A stretch of 64,000 bases of DNA from Bacillota bacterium (GCA_023398815.1 JAEWRW010000014.1:1-64000), one strand, 5' to 3'; shown: positions 7,770 through 17,057, counted from the stretch's first letter. Numbers and translations: made by a program. The notes: generated from the letters alone by a model not told the origin.

Positions 7770-9089
7770 ATGGGGAGCAAGGTTGTAAAGTTTGGCGGCT
7801 CGTCGCTGGCGGACGCCGATCAGTTTCGTAAGGTTGCGGCCATTGTGCGGGCCGACGGGGACCGGCGCTATGTGGTGCCCAGCGCGCCGGGTAAGCGCAG
7901 CAGCGCAGACACCAAGGTGACGGACATGCTCTATGGCTGCCACGGCGCCACCGGCACCGAATTGGCGGGCAAGGTCGCGGCCATCCGCGCGCGGTACGAC
8001 GGCATTGTGGCGGGGTTAGGGCTGACACTCGACCTCGGGCCGGAGTTCGCGCGCATGGAGGAAACCATCGCTGCTGGGGCGACGGCTGATTACTGCGCCA
8101 GCCGCGGCGAATACCTCAATGGCATCGTCATGGCGGCCTACCTCGGCATCCCCTTTGTGGACGCCGCCGAGGTCATCTTCTTCGCGGGCAACGGGCAGCT
8201 CGATGAGCGCCGCACCTGGGATGGGCTGCGTACCCGCCTGCAGAGCATGGAGCGGGCGGTGGTGCCTGGCTTCTATGGCAGCGCACCCGATGGGCAGGTC
8301 AAGACTTTCTCCCGCGGGGGGAGCGACATCACCGGGGCGCTGGTGGCCTGGGCCGTGGGGGCCGATGTGTACGAGAACTGGACCGACGTGTCCGGCGTGC
8401 TGGCCGCCGACCCGCGCATTGTGAAGAACGCCCGCCCCATTGAGGTCATCAGCTACAAGGAACTGCGGGAGCTCTCTTACATGGGGGCGAGCGTGCTGCA
8501 CGAGGATGCCATCTTCCCCGTGCGCAAGGCCGGCATTCCCATCCACATCCGCAACACCAACGCCCCCAGTGAGCCTGGCACCCTCATCCAAGCCGCCATC
8601 CCCGCGGGGGTGGCCGCTAGTGTCGTCACCGGCATCGCCGGGCGCAAGGGTTACTCGGTGCTCAGCATGGAGAAGGCCATGATGAACAGCGAACTCGGCT
8701 TTGGCCGGCGGGTGCTGGCCGTGCTGGAGGATCTGGGCATCTCCTTCGAACACCTGCCCACGGGCATTGATACCCTCTCCGTATTGGTGGAGAGCCACTA
8801 CCTTGACGGCCGGCGGGATCAGGTACTGCACGCTCTCTATGAGGCCGTCGACCCCGACGAAATCGAGATCATCGACGGCATCTCCCTCATCGCCACGGTG
8901 GGCCGGGGCATGGTGGAGCACCGCGGCACGGCGGCCCGGCTCTTTGGGGCGCTGGCGCAGGCGGGCATCAACATCCGCATGATCGACCAGGGGTCGAGTG
9001 AGTTGAACATCATCGTCGGCGTGGTGACCGAGGACTTCGAGGCCGCCATCCGCGCCATCTACGGCGAGTTCTGCGCCGAGCGGGGCTAA
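7770..9089 (+). CDS. Aspartate kinase
   Basis: This 439-residue enzyme phosphorylates aspartate, the first step toward lysine, threonine, methionine and diaminopimelate. The amino-acid kinase domain opens with KFGGSS (residues 6-11) and includes the SRGGSDITGAL region. Two C-terminal ACT domains occupy about residues 310-439 and normally bind a feedback-inhibiting end product. The ATG at 7770 is used because KFGGSS should lie within ten residues of the N-terminus; GGAGGA precedes it. Which amino acid inhibits it cannot be told from sequence. The gene is complete and of usual length for the monofunctional enzyme. Confidence 0.93.
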   Translation: MGSKVVKFGGSSLADADQFRKVAAIVRADGDRRYVVPSAPGKRSSADTKVTDMLYGCHGATGTELAGKVAAIRARYDGIVAGLGLTLDLGPEFARMEETIAAGATADYCASRGEYLNGIVMAAYLGIPFVDAAEVIFFAGNGQLDERRTWDGLRTRLQSMERAVVPGFYGSAPDGQVKTFSRGGSDITGALVAWAVGADVYENWTDVSGVLAADPRIVKNARPIEVISYKELRELSYMGASVLHEDAIFPVRKAGIPIHIRNTNAPSEPGTLIQAAIPAGVAASVVTGIAGRKGYSVLSMEKAMMNSELGFGRRVLAVLEDLGISFEHLPTGIDTLSVLVESHYLDGRRDQVLHALYEAVDPDEIEIIDGISLIATVGRGMVEHRGTAARLFGALAQAGINIRMIDQGSSELNIIVGVVTEDFEAAIRAIYGEFCAERG

Positions 9090-9092
9090 GCC

Positions 9093-10049
9093 ATGCTGGA
9101 TTGGTCGACGCTCCCCCGAGCCTTCGGCAGCGTGTTCGTCATACTGCTGCTGGTGGGGGCCGGTGTGTTTGTGGAGCGTCGTCACTGGTTTGAGGGCACC
9201 AGCTGGAAGGGGCTGGGTACGGTGGTCGTCAACATCGCCATGCCCGCCGCCGCGTTTTACTACATCACCAGCGGCTTCACCCGGGCGGACCTAGCCGGTG
9301 CCGCACTCAGCATGGCGGCCTACGGCGGGGTCATCCTGTTCTCCTGGGCGGTGAGCTATGGTTTGGCATTGCTCATCCATCTGCCCCGTGGGCGGCGGGG
9401 GGTGTTCCTCACCACCTGTGCGTTTTCCAATTCCGTGTTCATCGGCGTGCCCATGACGGCCATGCTCTTTGGCGAGGATGCCGTCAAGTACGCCTTCATG
9501 GCCTATCTGCCCAATACGCTGCTCTTCTGGACGATGGCGGCCCAGGCCATCCGGCGGGATGGGGAGCCGGACGCGCCCTTCTTCCAGCCCGGTTGGCTGG
9601 GGCGGCTGCTGCCGCCAGCGCTGGTGGCCACGCTTCTGGCGGTGGTGGTGGTGTGGTTTGGGGTGCCGGTGCCCATCATTCTCACCGATGCCACTCGCGT
9701 CATGGGCGGCATGGTGTCGCCGGCGGCGCTGCTCTATTGCGGCATGCTGCTCTCCGCCACCGGCTTTGCCAATGTCAAGATTGACCGCAGCCATGTGGTC
9801 AGCCTTGGGGTGCGCTTTGTTCTGTCGCCGTTGGCGGCTTTTTTTGTTTTGCGCTGGGTGGGGGCGGCAACACTACTATCCCACGTGCTGGTGGCGCAGG
9901 CCGCCATGCCGGCCATGAGCAACATCACGGTGCTGGCCGGGCTCTACGGTGCCGACGACAAATACGCCGCCACCGGGTTTCTGTTCACCACGCTCATGTC
10001 CTTTGCATTCATTCCTCTTGTCATGCTCGCCATGACAGTGGGTTCCTAA
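9093..10049 (+). CDS. AEC (auxin efflux carrier) family transporter
   Basis: This 318-residue membrane protein has about ten predicted hydrophobic segments in two similar halves, as in AEC permeases. Motifs include NIAMPAAAFYYITSG early and AQAAMPAMSNITVLAG near the end; the proline-broken helices with small residues are typical. Bacterial members export or import organic acids and amino-acid-like compounds. It begins three bases after the aspartate kinase stop, so the two are probably co-transcribed, suggesting an amino acid or dicarboxylate as substrate. That is inference. Confidence 0.85.
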   Translation: MLDWSTLPRAFGSVFVILLLVGAGVFVERRHWFEGTSWKGLGTVVVNIAMPAAAFYYITSGFTRADLAGAALSMAAYGGVILFSWAVSYGLALLIHLPRGRRGVFLTTCAFSNSVFIGVPMTAMLFGEDAVKYAFMAYLPNTLLFWTMAAQAIRRDGEPDAPFFQPGWLGRLLPPALVATLLAVVVVWFGVPVPIILTDATRVMGGMVSPAALLYCGMLLSATGFANVKIDRSHVVSLGVRFVLSPLAAFFVLRWVGAATLLSHVLVAQAAMPAMSNITVLAGLYGADDKYAATGFLFTTLMSFAFIPLVMLAMTVGS

Positions 10050-10067
10050 CGACAGGGAGGTTTTGTC

Positions 10068-13000
10068 ATGTCCATGGTCAGACGGTTGTTTGTGGAGAAA
10101 CGGGTGGGCTTTGACGGCGCGGCGCATCACCTGTGTGCCGATCTCAAGCAGATGCTGGGCATCGCGGGGCTCACGCGTGTGCGCATCGTGCTGCGCTACG
10201 ACGTGCAGGGGGTGGCCAACGCCGATTGGCAGCGTGCCCGCACCGATGTCTTTGCCGAGGCGGCGGTGGACACGCTGTACGATGAGACGCTGGAGATTGC
10301 GGGCACGGCGGCATTCGCGGTGGAGTACCTGCCGGGCCAGTACGACCAGCGGGCCGACTCGGCCGCCCAGTGCGTGCAGCTTATCGCACAGGGCGAGCCG
10401 CCGCTGGTGCGCTGTGCCACGGTGTATCTGCTGTATGGCACGCTGACCGCCGACGATGTGGCACGGGTGAAGGGCTACCTCATCAACCCCGTGGACAGCC
10501 GCGAGGCGGCGCTCACCAAGCCCGCGAGCCTGGAGCTGGTGCTGGACACGCCGCCGGATGTGGCGGTGGTCGAGGGCTTCACCGCCCTCACGGAGGAAGG
10601 CATCACCGCCCTGCACCGGCAGATGGCCATGGCCATGAGTGTGGCCGATCTCCTGCACGTGCAGCGGTACTTCCGCGATGACGAGGGCCGCGACCCCACA
10701 GTGGCCGAGATCCGGGTCATCGACACCTATTGGTCTGACCACTGCCGGCACACCACGTTCCTCACAGAGCTCACCGACGTGTCCTTCGCCGATGACCCGG
10801 CGGCCGCGCCCCTGCGGCAGGCCTGGCAGCTCTACGAGGAAGGCCGAAACGAAGTGCACGGCGGCCGCAAGCCCCGCTCCCTGATGGACTTGGCGACGCT
10901 GGGGGCCAAGAGGCTCAAAAAGCGCGGGCTGCTGCCCGCCCTCGATGAATCCGAGGAGATCAACGCCTGCTCCATCGAGGCCGATGTGAACGTGGACGGC
11001 AAGCCGCGCCGCTACCTCATTCAGTTTAAGAACGAGACCCACAACCACCCCACCGAGATTGAACCCTTCGGCGGGGCCGCCACGTGCTTGGGTGGGGCCA
11101 TCCGTGATCCGCTCTCGGGCCGGGCCTACGTCTACCAGGCCATGCGCGTCACCGGCAGCGGCGACCCGCGCCAGCCGCTGGAGGACACCCTGCCCGGCAA
11201 GCTGCCCCAGCGCAAGATCAGCCGCGAGGCAGCCCACGGCTACTCGTCCTACGGCAACCAGATCGGCCTGGCCACCGGGCAGGTCACCGAGGTGTATCAC
11301 CCCGGCTACGTGGCCAAACGCATGGAGTTGGGTGCGGTCGTCGGGGCTGTGCCAAAGGAAAACGTGCGCCGCGAGCAGCCCGATGCCGGCGACATCGTCA
11401 TTCTGCTGGGCGGGCGCACCGGGCGCGACGGCTGCGGCGGTGCCACCGGCTCCAGCAAGGCCCACGACGAGCAGAGCATCGAGACCTGCGGGGCCGAGGT
11501 GCAGAAGGGCAACCCGCCCACCGAGCGCAAGATCCAGCGGCTCTTCCGCAAGGCCGCCGTCACCCGGCTCATCAAGCGCTGCAATGACTTTGGCGCGGGC
11601 GGCGTGTGCGTGGCCATCGGCGAGCTGGCCGACGGGCTGGACATTGATCTCGACGCGGTGCCCAAGAAATATGAGGGCCTGGATGGCACCGAGCTTGCCA
11701 TCAGCGAGTCCCAGGAGCGCATGGCCGTGGTGGTCGAGGCCGGCGATGTCGGCACCTTCCTCGCCCTGGCGGCGGAGGAAAACTTGGAAGCCACGGTGGT
11801 GGCGCAGGTGACCGACGCGGGCCGCATGCGCATGACCTGGCGCGGCAGCACCATCATCGACCTCTCCCGCGCGTTCCTCAATACCAACGGCGCGGCCCAA
11901 TACGCCCAGGCGGCGGTCACCGCCCCGCAGGTGGGCGGCTACTTCGCCCCTCAACAGCCCGCCGACCCCATTGGCGCGCTGCGCACGGCACTCTCCGGCC
12001 TCAACGAGTGCAGCCAGCGCGGTCTGGTGGAGATGTTTGACAGCACCATCGGCGCGGGCACGGTGCTCATGCCCTTTGGTGGCGCGCGGCAGATGACGCC
12101 CGCCCAGGCCATGGCGGCCTTGGTGCCGGTGGAGGGTGGCGCGACCGACACCTGCACCGTCATGGCCCACGGCTTCTTCCCCAACCTCTCGCTGCTGAGC
12201 CCCTTCCACGGCGCGGCCTATGCCGTGGTGGAGTCGCTGGCCCGGGTGGCCGCCGCTGGTGGGGACATCGAAGGCTGCTACCTCACGTTCCAGGAGTATT
12301 TTGAGCGTCTGGGTGACGCTCCCACCCGCTGGGGCAAGCCCCTGGCCGCGCTACTGGGCGCCTACTGGGCCCAGTGTGGGCTGGAGAAGGGCTCCATCGG
12401 CGGCAAGGACAGCATGAGCGGCAGCTTCGGCAGCATGGACGTGCCGCCGACGCTGGTGAGCTTTGCCCTGGGCATGGTGCAGGCCGGCCGGGTGTGCTCA
12501 GCAGAGCTGAAGCGCGCCGGCTCCACCCTGGTGTTGCTACGCCAGCCGCGCGATGAACACGACCTGCCCGATCTTGCGGCCTTCCGCAGGAACTGCGCGG
12601 CACTGAAATCCGCCTTCGCCGCAGGAGCCGCATTGGCTGCCCACACCGTGGGCGAGGGCGGCGCGGCGGTGGCCCTGGGTAAGATGGCCTTTGGCAATGG
12701 CATCGGCGTACGGGTGGACGACCCGGCGGCCCTCTTTGAGCCGGCCCTCGGTTCCTTCGTGGTGGAGGTTGCCGGTGACCCGGCGACGCTCTTTGCGGGG
12801 CTTAGCTGGCAGACGCTGGGCGTCACCACCGGCGACGGCACGTTCACCGTGGCTGGGAAGGCCGTGGCTGTGGCCGACCTGCAAGCTGCCTGGGAGGCCC
12901 CGCTGGAAGAGGTGTTCCCCACCCGCGCGGCGGTGCCTGCCGAAGCGATGGAGACCTGCGCCCACACCGTACGTAGCGCGGCCCGTCCGGCGGTGGCCGT

Positions 13001-13802
13001 GGCCCGGCCCCGGGTGCTCATCCCGGTGTTCCCGGGCACCAACTGCGAGTATGACAGTGCCCGCGCCTTCCAGCGCGCCGGTGCGGTGGCCGAGGTGTTC
13101 GTCATCCGCAACCTGACCTCCTCCGCCATTGACGAGAGCATGGCGGCCCTGGCCGCCGCCATTGACCGCAGCCAGATCGTCATGCTGCCCGGCGGCTTCT
13201 CCGCCGGTGACGAGCCCGACGGCTCGGGCAAGTTCATCGCGGCACTCTTCCGCGAGGCCCGCGTGGCCGATGCCACCACGCGGCTTTTGAGCCAGCGTGA
13301 CGGTCTGATGCTGGGCATCTGCAATGGCTTTCAGGCACTCATCAAGCTGGGCTTGGTGCCCTATGGGCAGATCGTTCCCATGGGCAGCGACAGCCCCACC
13401 CTTACCTTCAACGCTATCGGGCGGCACCAGTCGCGCCTCGTGCGCACACGGGTGTCGTCGGTGCTGTCGCCGTGGTTTGCAGGCCTTTCTTGCGGCGATG
13501 TGGTGACGACGGCCATCTCCCACGGGGAGGGGCGCTTCACCTGCACCGGGGCCGAGTTTGATCGGCTGCTGGCCGCCGGGCAGGTCGCCATGCAGTATGT
13601 GGATGAGGCGGGCCAACCCACGATGGATACGCTCCACAACCCCAATGGGTCGCTCCACGCGGTGGAGGCCATCACCAGCCCCGACGGACGGGTGCTGGGC
13701 AAGATGGGCCACAACGAGCGGGCCGGCGCGGGCGTGTTTGGCAATGTTCCGGGCACTTATGAAAGCAGGATTTTTGAGTCCGGCGTGCAATACTTCCGGT
13801 AA
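10068..13802 (+). CDS. purL: Phosphoribosylformylglycinamidine synthase, single chain
   Basis: This 1244-residue enzyme converts FGAR, glutamine and ATP to FGAM in purine synthesis. The chain combines an N-terminal PurS-like region, two AIR-synthase-like halves (FKNETHNHPTEIEPFGGAAT is the first ATP/substrate motif) and a C-terminal class I glutamine amidotransferase from about residue 985. Cys1085 in GICNGFQ is the glutaminase nucleophile, and ISHGEGRF carries the His-x-Glu. Many Bacillota split this enzyme into PurS, PurQ and PurL, whereas some Clostridia use the fused form seen here. The ATG at 10068 has AGGGAGG upstream. No other pur gene is adjacent and no purine riboswitch is visible. 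Confidence 0.95.
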   Translation: MSMVRRLFVEKRVGFDGAAHHLCADLKQMLGIAGLTRVRIVLRYDVQGVANADWQRARTDVFAEAAVDTLYDETLEIAGTAAFAVEYLPGQYDQRADSAAQCVQLIAQGEPPLVRCATVYLLYGTLTADDVARVKGYLINPVDSREAALTKPASLELVLDTPPDVAVVEGFTALTEEGITALHRQMAMAMSVADLLHVQRYFRDDEGRDPTVAEIRVIDTYWSDHCRHTTFLTELTDVSFADDPAAAPLRQAWQLYEEGRNEVHGGRKPRSLMDLATLGAKRLKKRGLLPALDESEEINACSIEADVNVDGKPRRYLIQFKNETHNHPTEIEPFGGAATCLGGAIRDPLSGRAYVYQAMRVTGSGDPRQPLEDTLPGKLPQRKISREAAHGYSSYGNQIGLATGQVTEVYHPGYVAKRMELGAVVGAVPKENVRREQPDAGDIVILLGGRTGRDGCGGATGSSKAHDEQSIETCGAEVQKGNPPTERKIQRLFRKAAVTRLIKRCNDFGAGGVCVAIGELADGLDIDLDAVPKKYEGLDGTELAISESQERMAVVVEAGDVGTFLALAAEENLEATVVAQVTDAGRMRMTWRGSTIIDLSRAFLNTNGAAQYAQAAVTAPQVGGYFAPQQPADPIGALRTALSGLNECSQRGLVEMFDSTIGAGTVLMPFGGARQMTPAQAMAALVPVEGGATDTCTVMAHGFFPNLSLLSPFHGAAYAVVESLARVAAAGGDIEGCYLTFQEYFERLGDAPTRWGKPLAALLGAYWAQCGLEKGSIGGKDSMSGSFGSMDVPPTLVSFALGMVQAGRVCSAELKRAGSTLVLLRQPRDEHDLPDLAAFRRNCAALKSAFAAGAALAAHTVGEGGAAVALGKMAFGNGIGVRVDDPAALFEPALGSFVVEVAGDPATLFAGLSWQTLGVTTGDGTFTVAGKAVAVADLQAAWEAPLEEVFPTRAAVPAEAMETCAHTVRSAARPAVAVARPRVLIPVFPGTNCEYDSARAFQRAGAVAEVFVIRNLTSSAIDESMAALAAAIDRSQIVMLPGGFSAGDEPDGSGKFIAALFREARVADATTRLLSQRDGLMLGICNGFQALIKLGLVPYGQIVPMGSDSPTLTFNAIGRHQSRLVRTRVSSVLSPWFAGLSCGDVVTTAISHGEGRFTCTGAEFDRLLAAGQVAMQYVDEAGQPTMDTLHNPNGSLHAVEAITSPDGRVLGKMGHNERAGAGVFGNVPGTYESRIFESGVQYFR

Positions 13803-13830
13803 CAGCCCGAACGGAAAGAAGGTATTGCAC

Positions 13831-14595
13831 ATGACACAGGTTGCCGCACAGCTCTACACCCTGCGGGCGCAGATGCAGACCCCGGAGGACATCGACCGCG
13901 GGTTCGCCCGCCTGGCCGCCGATGGCTGGAAGGCCGCGCAGGCCTCGGGCCTAGGCCCCATTCCCGCCGCCGATCTCAAGGCCATTGCCGACCGGCACGG
14001 CATCGCCATCGTCGCCACCCACATCTCGCTGGCGGCGCTGCAGAACGACCTTGACACCGTGCTGCGCGACCATGAGGCGCTGGACTGCCCCTACATCGGC
14101 CTAGGTGCCATGCCGTGGGATTACGCCACCACCGAGGACGGCTACCGCCGCTTTGCCGCTCTCATAAACCCCATTGCCGAGCGCATCCGCGCGGCTGGAC
14201 GTACGTTTGTGTACCACAACCACAACTTTGAGTTCGCCCGCTTTGGCGCGCGCACGGGCATGGACATCCTCTTTGAGGAATTCAGCCCCGCCGTGCAGTT
14301 TGAGCCTGACACCTACTGGGTGCAGGCCGGCGGCGGCGATGTGCTGGGGTGGCTCGCGAAGCTCGCTGGCCGCATCGACGTTGTGCACTTCAAGGACATG
14401 GTGTACCACCCCGACGAGAAGCAGGCCATCATGGCCGAGGTGGGTGAGGGCAACCTCCGCTGGCCTGCCATCATCGCCGCCTGCCGGGCGGCCAGCGTGC
14501 GCTGGCACATCGTGGAGCAGGACGTCTGCCGCCGCGATCCCTTTGACAGCCTGAAGATCAGCCTTGAGAACCTGAAGGCGATGGGGCTGGAGTAA
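13831..14595 (+). CDS. Sugar phosphate isomerase/epimerase (AP endonuclease 2-like TIM barrel)
   Basis: A 254-residue TIM-barrel protein of the xylose-isomerase-like family. QLYTLR near the start, VYHNHNFEFAR, DTYWVQAGGGD, VVHFKDM and a C-terminal HIVEQD supply the usual His, Asp and Glu metal ligands. Members interconvert sugars, inosose or hydroxypyruvate-like compounds. ATG 13831 has AAGAAGG 8 bases upstream; longer in-frame extensions run into the end of purL. It is followed after 27 bases by an SDR oxidoreductase. The pairing suggests a two-step sugar or polyol conversion, which is inference. Confidence 0.85.
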   Translation: MTQVAAQLYTLRAQMQTPEDIDRGFARLAADGWKAAQASGLGPIPAADLKAIADRHGIAIVATHISLAALQNDLDTVLRDHEALDCPYIGLGAMPWDYATTEDGYRRFAALINPIAERIRAAGRTFVYHNHNFEFARFGARTGMDILFEEFSPAVQFEPDTYWVQAGGGDVLGWLAKLAGRIDVVHFKDMVYHPDEKQAIMAEVGEGNLRWPAIIAACRAASVRWHIVEQDVCRRDPFDSLKISLENLKAMGLE

Positions 14596-14622
14596 CCCCG
14601 CGCCAAACGAGGGAGGAAGCCT

Positions 14623-15384
14623 ATGCGTAAGACCGCATTCATCACCGGCGGCAGCCGGGGTATTGGCGCGGGCATCGCGCGGGTATTGGCTGCCAATGGC
14701 TACGACCTCGCCATCACCTACCGCACCAACCCCGAAGGAGCCGACGAGGTGGCGGCCGATTGCGGCCGCCTGGGGGCGGAGGTGTTGGTGCTGCAGGCCG
14801 ATGTCTCTCGCGTCGCTGACATCGACCGCGCCTTTGACGCCTTTGAGAGCGCTTTTGGCGACCGGCTGGATCTCTTGGTCAACAACGCCGGCATCACCCG
14901 CTTCGCCTCCATTCTGGAGACGGACGAGGCGCTCTTTGACGAGCTCAACAACACCGACTGGAAGGGCTCGTTCTTCTGCACCAAGCGGGCGGCCCAGCTC
15001 ATGGTGCGCCGGGGGCAGGGCGGGGTGGTCGTCAACATCACCTCCAACCAGCAGCAGGGGTGCTGGCCCAACAGCGTGGTCTATGGCCCGGTCAAGGCGG
15101 CGCTCCGCCACTTCACCGAGGCCGCCGCGCTGAACCTCGCGCCCTATGGCATCCGGGTGGTGGCGGTGGCCCCGGGCTACACCGCCGTGCACGGGCCGGT
15201 GGACCCGGAGCGTATCCGTCCCATCACCGACCGCATCCCCATTCACCGCTTCTGCACGCCGGAGGAAGTGGGGCATGCCGTCCTCTACCTTGCCGGCGAC
15301 CAAGCCGGCTACATCACCGGCACGTGTCTGGCGCTGGACGGCGGCGCGCTGTTGCCGGTGCTGGCCCAGAACGGCTACGTTTGA
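14623..15384 (+). CDS. SDR family NAD(P)-dependent oxidoreductase
   Basis: This 253-residue classical short-chain dehydrogenase has the Rossmann motif TGGSRGIG (residues 8-15), NNAG after the fourth strand, an active-site Tyr-x-x-x-Lys in YGPVK and a serine in NITSN. The C-terminal GTCLALDGGALLPV is the usual end of this group. It resembles 3-oxoacyl-ACP reductase or glucose dehydrogenase-like enzymes. The exact substrate is unknown. GAGGAAG precedes the ATG. It closes the co-directional run beginning at 6466 and is followed by repeat copy A. Confidence 0.9.
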   Translation: MRKTAFITGGSRGIGAGIARVLAANGYDLAITYRTNPEGADEVAADCGRLGAEVLVLQADVSRVADIDRAFDAFESAFGDRLDLLVNNAGITRFASILETDEALFDELNNTDWKGSFFCTKRAAQLMVRRGQGGVVVNITSNQQQGCWPNSVVYGPVKAALRHFTEAAALNLAPYGIRVVAVAPGYTAVHGPVDPERIRPITDRIPIHRFCTPEEVGHAVLYLAGDQAGYITGTCLALDGGALLPVLAQNGYV

Positions 15385-15460
15385 CCGACACAACCTGTCG
15401 TGTCCGCCGCTGTTGCGACGTCCACGATTCTGACAGCTTGTTCTGGACAATGTCAGATCG

Positions 15461-15556
15461 CCGTTCACGCCTTACGCGCCATCCGGGCGCTAAGGCATTG
15501 CGTTGCAATGCCTTCACGGCGTGACGGTTGGACACGCATCCGGCGTGTCCGATTCT
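15461..15556 (+). repeat. Palindromic 96-bp module shared with copy B
   Basis: The module opens with CCGTTCACGCC and pairs back to GGCGTGACGG. Inside are a GGCATTGC/GCAATGCC hairpin and then a GGACACGC/GCGTGTCC hairpin. A near-identical inverted copy lies at 53141-53235. Copies C, D and E lack it. Confidence 0.7.
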
Positions 15557-15572
15557 CCGCACATGTCGCCGA

Positions 15573-15650
15573 CTCTCAGTTCCGCATTGCGGCAGACGAT
15601 TCTTTAGAATCGTTGAGAGCAACGCGAGAATTGCGTAGCAATGCGATGGG
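15573..15650 (+). repeat. 78-bp hairpin unit 1 inserted in copy A
   Basis: The unit holds the hairpin CGATTC-TTTA-GAATCG (15597-15612), an outer pair CTCTCA/TGAGAG (15573-15578 with 15614-15619) and a second hairpin ATTGC-GTA-GCAAT (15630-15642), ending in GATGGG. Copies B and C read straight across this point, so it looks inserted. Confidence 0.65.
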
Positions 15651-15762
15651 CCGATCATAGACTATAGCTCTCATGCGGGTTTCTAAGGATACGTTGCGCC
15701 TTTGGCCGGGATTTTTCTTTTGTTCGCGCCGTCTTTGACTTTCCTCCCGCCGAATGAAGCGG

Positions 15763-15840
15763 TGTTACCCCCACCCTGCGGCAGACGATTTGTCAAAATC
15801 GTTGAGAGCAGGGTGAGCAACACAAAGTGTTGCGATGGGG
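15763..15840 (+). repeat. 78-bp hairpin unit 2 inserted in copy A
   Basis: Same plan as unit 1: CGATTT-GTCA-AAATCG (15786-15801), an outer CACCCTGC/GCAGGGTG (15772-15779 with 15808-15815), and CAACAC-AAA-GTGTTG (15818-15832), ending in GATGGGG. Where the two units differ in stems, both sides change so that pairing is kept. It sits in the ATGAA-loop hairpin of the host repeat, which is uninterrupted in copy C. Confidence 0.65.
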
Positions 15841-15889
15841 CGGGAGGTTCGGCTCCTTTTGGCCGTTCCAGAGGTTCATAGATACGCTG

Positions 15890-15919
15890 AGGAGCCCGAC
15901 ACTCGTTGGGCTCCTTTTT
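15890..15919 (+). terminator. Rho-independent terminator at the end of copy A
   Basis: AGGAGCCC (15890-15897) pairs with GGGCTCCT (15908-15915), and TTTTT follows. It would end transcripts from the SDR gene and repeat copy A. Confidence 0.8.
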
Positions 15920-16040
15920 GTTGCTGAGCGGGATTCACTCTCAAAATATTAAACAGGATGCGTCAAAATAATAATCGACTGGAAGATGGGCGCTGCATCG
16001 GGCATACTTACCGTATTCCAACGAGGGGAGTGGAGGAACG

Positions 16041-17057
16041 ATGAAGAGAATGGAGCAGGACACGCTGGCCCGGCTGCTGTCGGCCTATGGCTTGGGGCAG
16101 GGGGACGTGACCTATCTCGGCGGTGGGCGGGAGGACAGCGATGGCATCGTCTACACCTGCCAGTATGGCGGGCAGCTCGTGGCATTGAAGCTCATGGCGT
16201 GGGAGGAATCGGCTGACCGCTTCGCTGACACCTGTGCGAGGCACACCCTGCGCCTGCGCTTTGCGGGCATGCTGCTGCAGGGCGGCGCGCCGGTGCTGGG
16301 CCCCGTCCCCGATGGTGATGGGTTGCTCTGGCGTGCCAGCCACGCGGGGGACGCTGGCTACATCACCTACCTCATGCCACTGGCCGCCGGGCGCAATGTG
16401 CCGCCGGACGCCTGGGACGAGGGGTTTCTGCGGCGCTGGGGTGCGGCCATCGGGCGCATGCACCGGCTCACAGTGGGGTATGAGGATGGCTTCCGCTGCG
16501 CTGCGCAGGACAGCACCGGTCAGCCGCTGCTGGGCTGGCAGCGGGAGCTGCGGGATTTTTGGGCCCTCTGCAAGGACGGGGACGTGAAAGACCGCTGGCT
16601 GGATGTGGAGCGCCGCCTGCTGGCCCTGCCGCAGGAGCGCGATTCGTTTGGGCTCATCCACAACGATCCCCACGTGCAGAACGTACTGGACGACGGGCAG
16701 ACGCTGGCAGTCATTGACTTCGATGTGGCCAACTACCATTGGTTTGTCACCGACCTCTCCATTGCGCTGCAGTCGGTGCTCTTCATGGCAAGCGGGGGCA
16801 TGGAGCGCCCCCTGCAGGATGGAGAGGCGCTGGTCCGCTTCCTGCAGCATCTGCTGGCGGGGTACCGGCAGGAGCACGATCTCCCGGCCCATTGGTTGGA
16901 GCAGCTCGATCTCTTCCTGCACTATCGTCGTCTGCTGCTCTTCACGGTGATGCAGGACTGGCTGGCGACCGCACCCGACGCGCGGGCCGGCTGGAAGCAG
17001 ATGATACTCAATGAGCCGGCGGTGGTGCGTCCCCTTGTGGAACGCGCAGCACTATGA
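16041..17057 (+). CDS. Phosphotransferase enzyme family protein (APH/choline kinase fold)
   Basis: This 338-residue cytoplasmic protein has the aminoglycoside phosphotransferase-like kinase fold. The catalytic loop is SFGLIHNDPHVQNVL and the metal-binding segment is VIDFDVANYHW, with the Asp residues in the expected places. The N-lobe has the lysine in QLVALKLM. Members phosphorylate choline, homoserine, fructosamines or antibiotics; nothing here selects one. GGAGG precedes the ATG at 16041. A second, unrelated member lies at 46897-47865. Confidence 0.8.
   Translation: MKRMEQDTLARLLSAYGLGQGDVTYLGGGREDSDGIVYTCQYGGQLVALKLMAWEESADRFADTCARHTLRLRFAGMLLQGGAPVLGPVPDGDGLLWRASHAGDAGYITYLMPLAAGRNVPPDAWDEGFLRRWGAAIGRMHRLTVGYEDGFRCAAQDSTGQPLLGWQRELRDFWALCKDGDVKDRWLDVERRLLALPQERDSFGLIHNDPHVQNVLDDGQTLAVIDFDVANYHWFVTDLSIALQSVLFMASGGMERPLQDGEALVRFLQHLLAGYRQEHDLPAHWLEQLDLFLHYRRLLLFTVMQDWLATAPDARAGWKQMILNEPAVVRPLVERAAL

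Larger units (their letters stand above)
15404..15920 (+). repeat. Copy A of the dispersed structured repeat (with inserted units)
   Basis: This gene-free stretch of about 520 bases follows the SDR gene. In order it has a strand near GATTCTGACAGCTTGTTC, GATCG (15456-15460), a 96-bp palindromic module (15461-15556), loop CCGCACATGTCGC (15557-15569), a 78-bp insert, CGATC (15652-15656) pairing back to GATCG, a TCATGC/GGATACG strand (15671-15693), a hairpin around ATGAA (about 15743-15762) interrupted by a second 78-bp insert, and a terminator hairpin. The same order is seen in copies B and C. No plausible coding frame covers it. Confidence 0.75.

Noticed and set aside
15573..15840. CRISPR-like array made by the two 78-bp units
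   Set aside because: Only two units 189 bases apart, with different host sequence between them, no short regular spacers and no cas genes.
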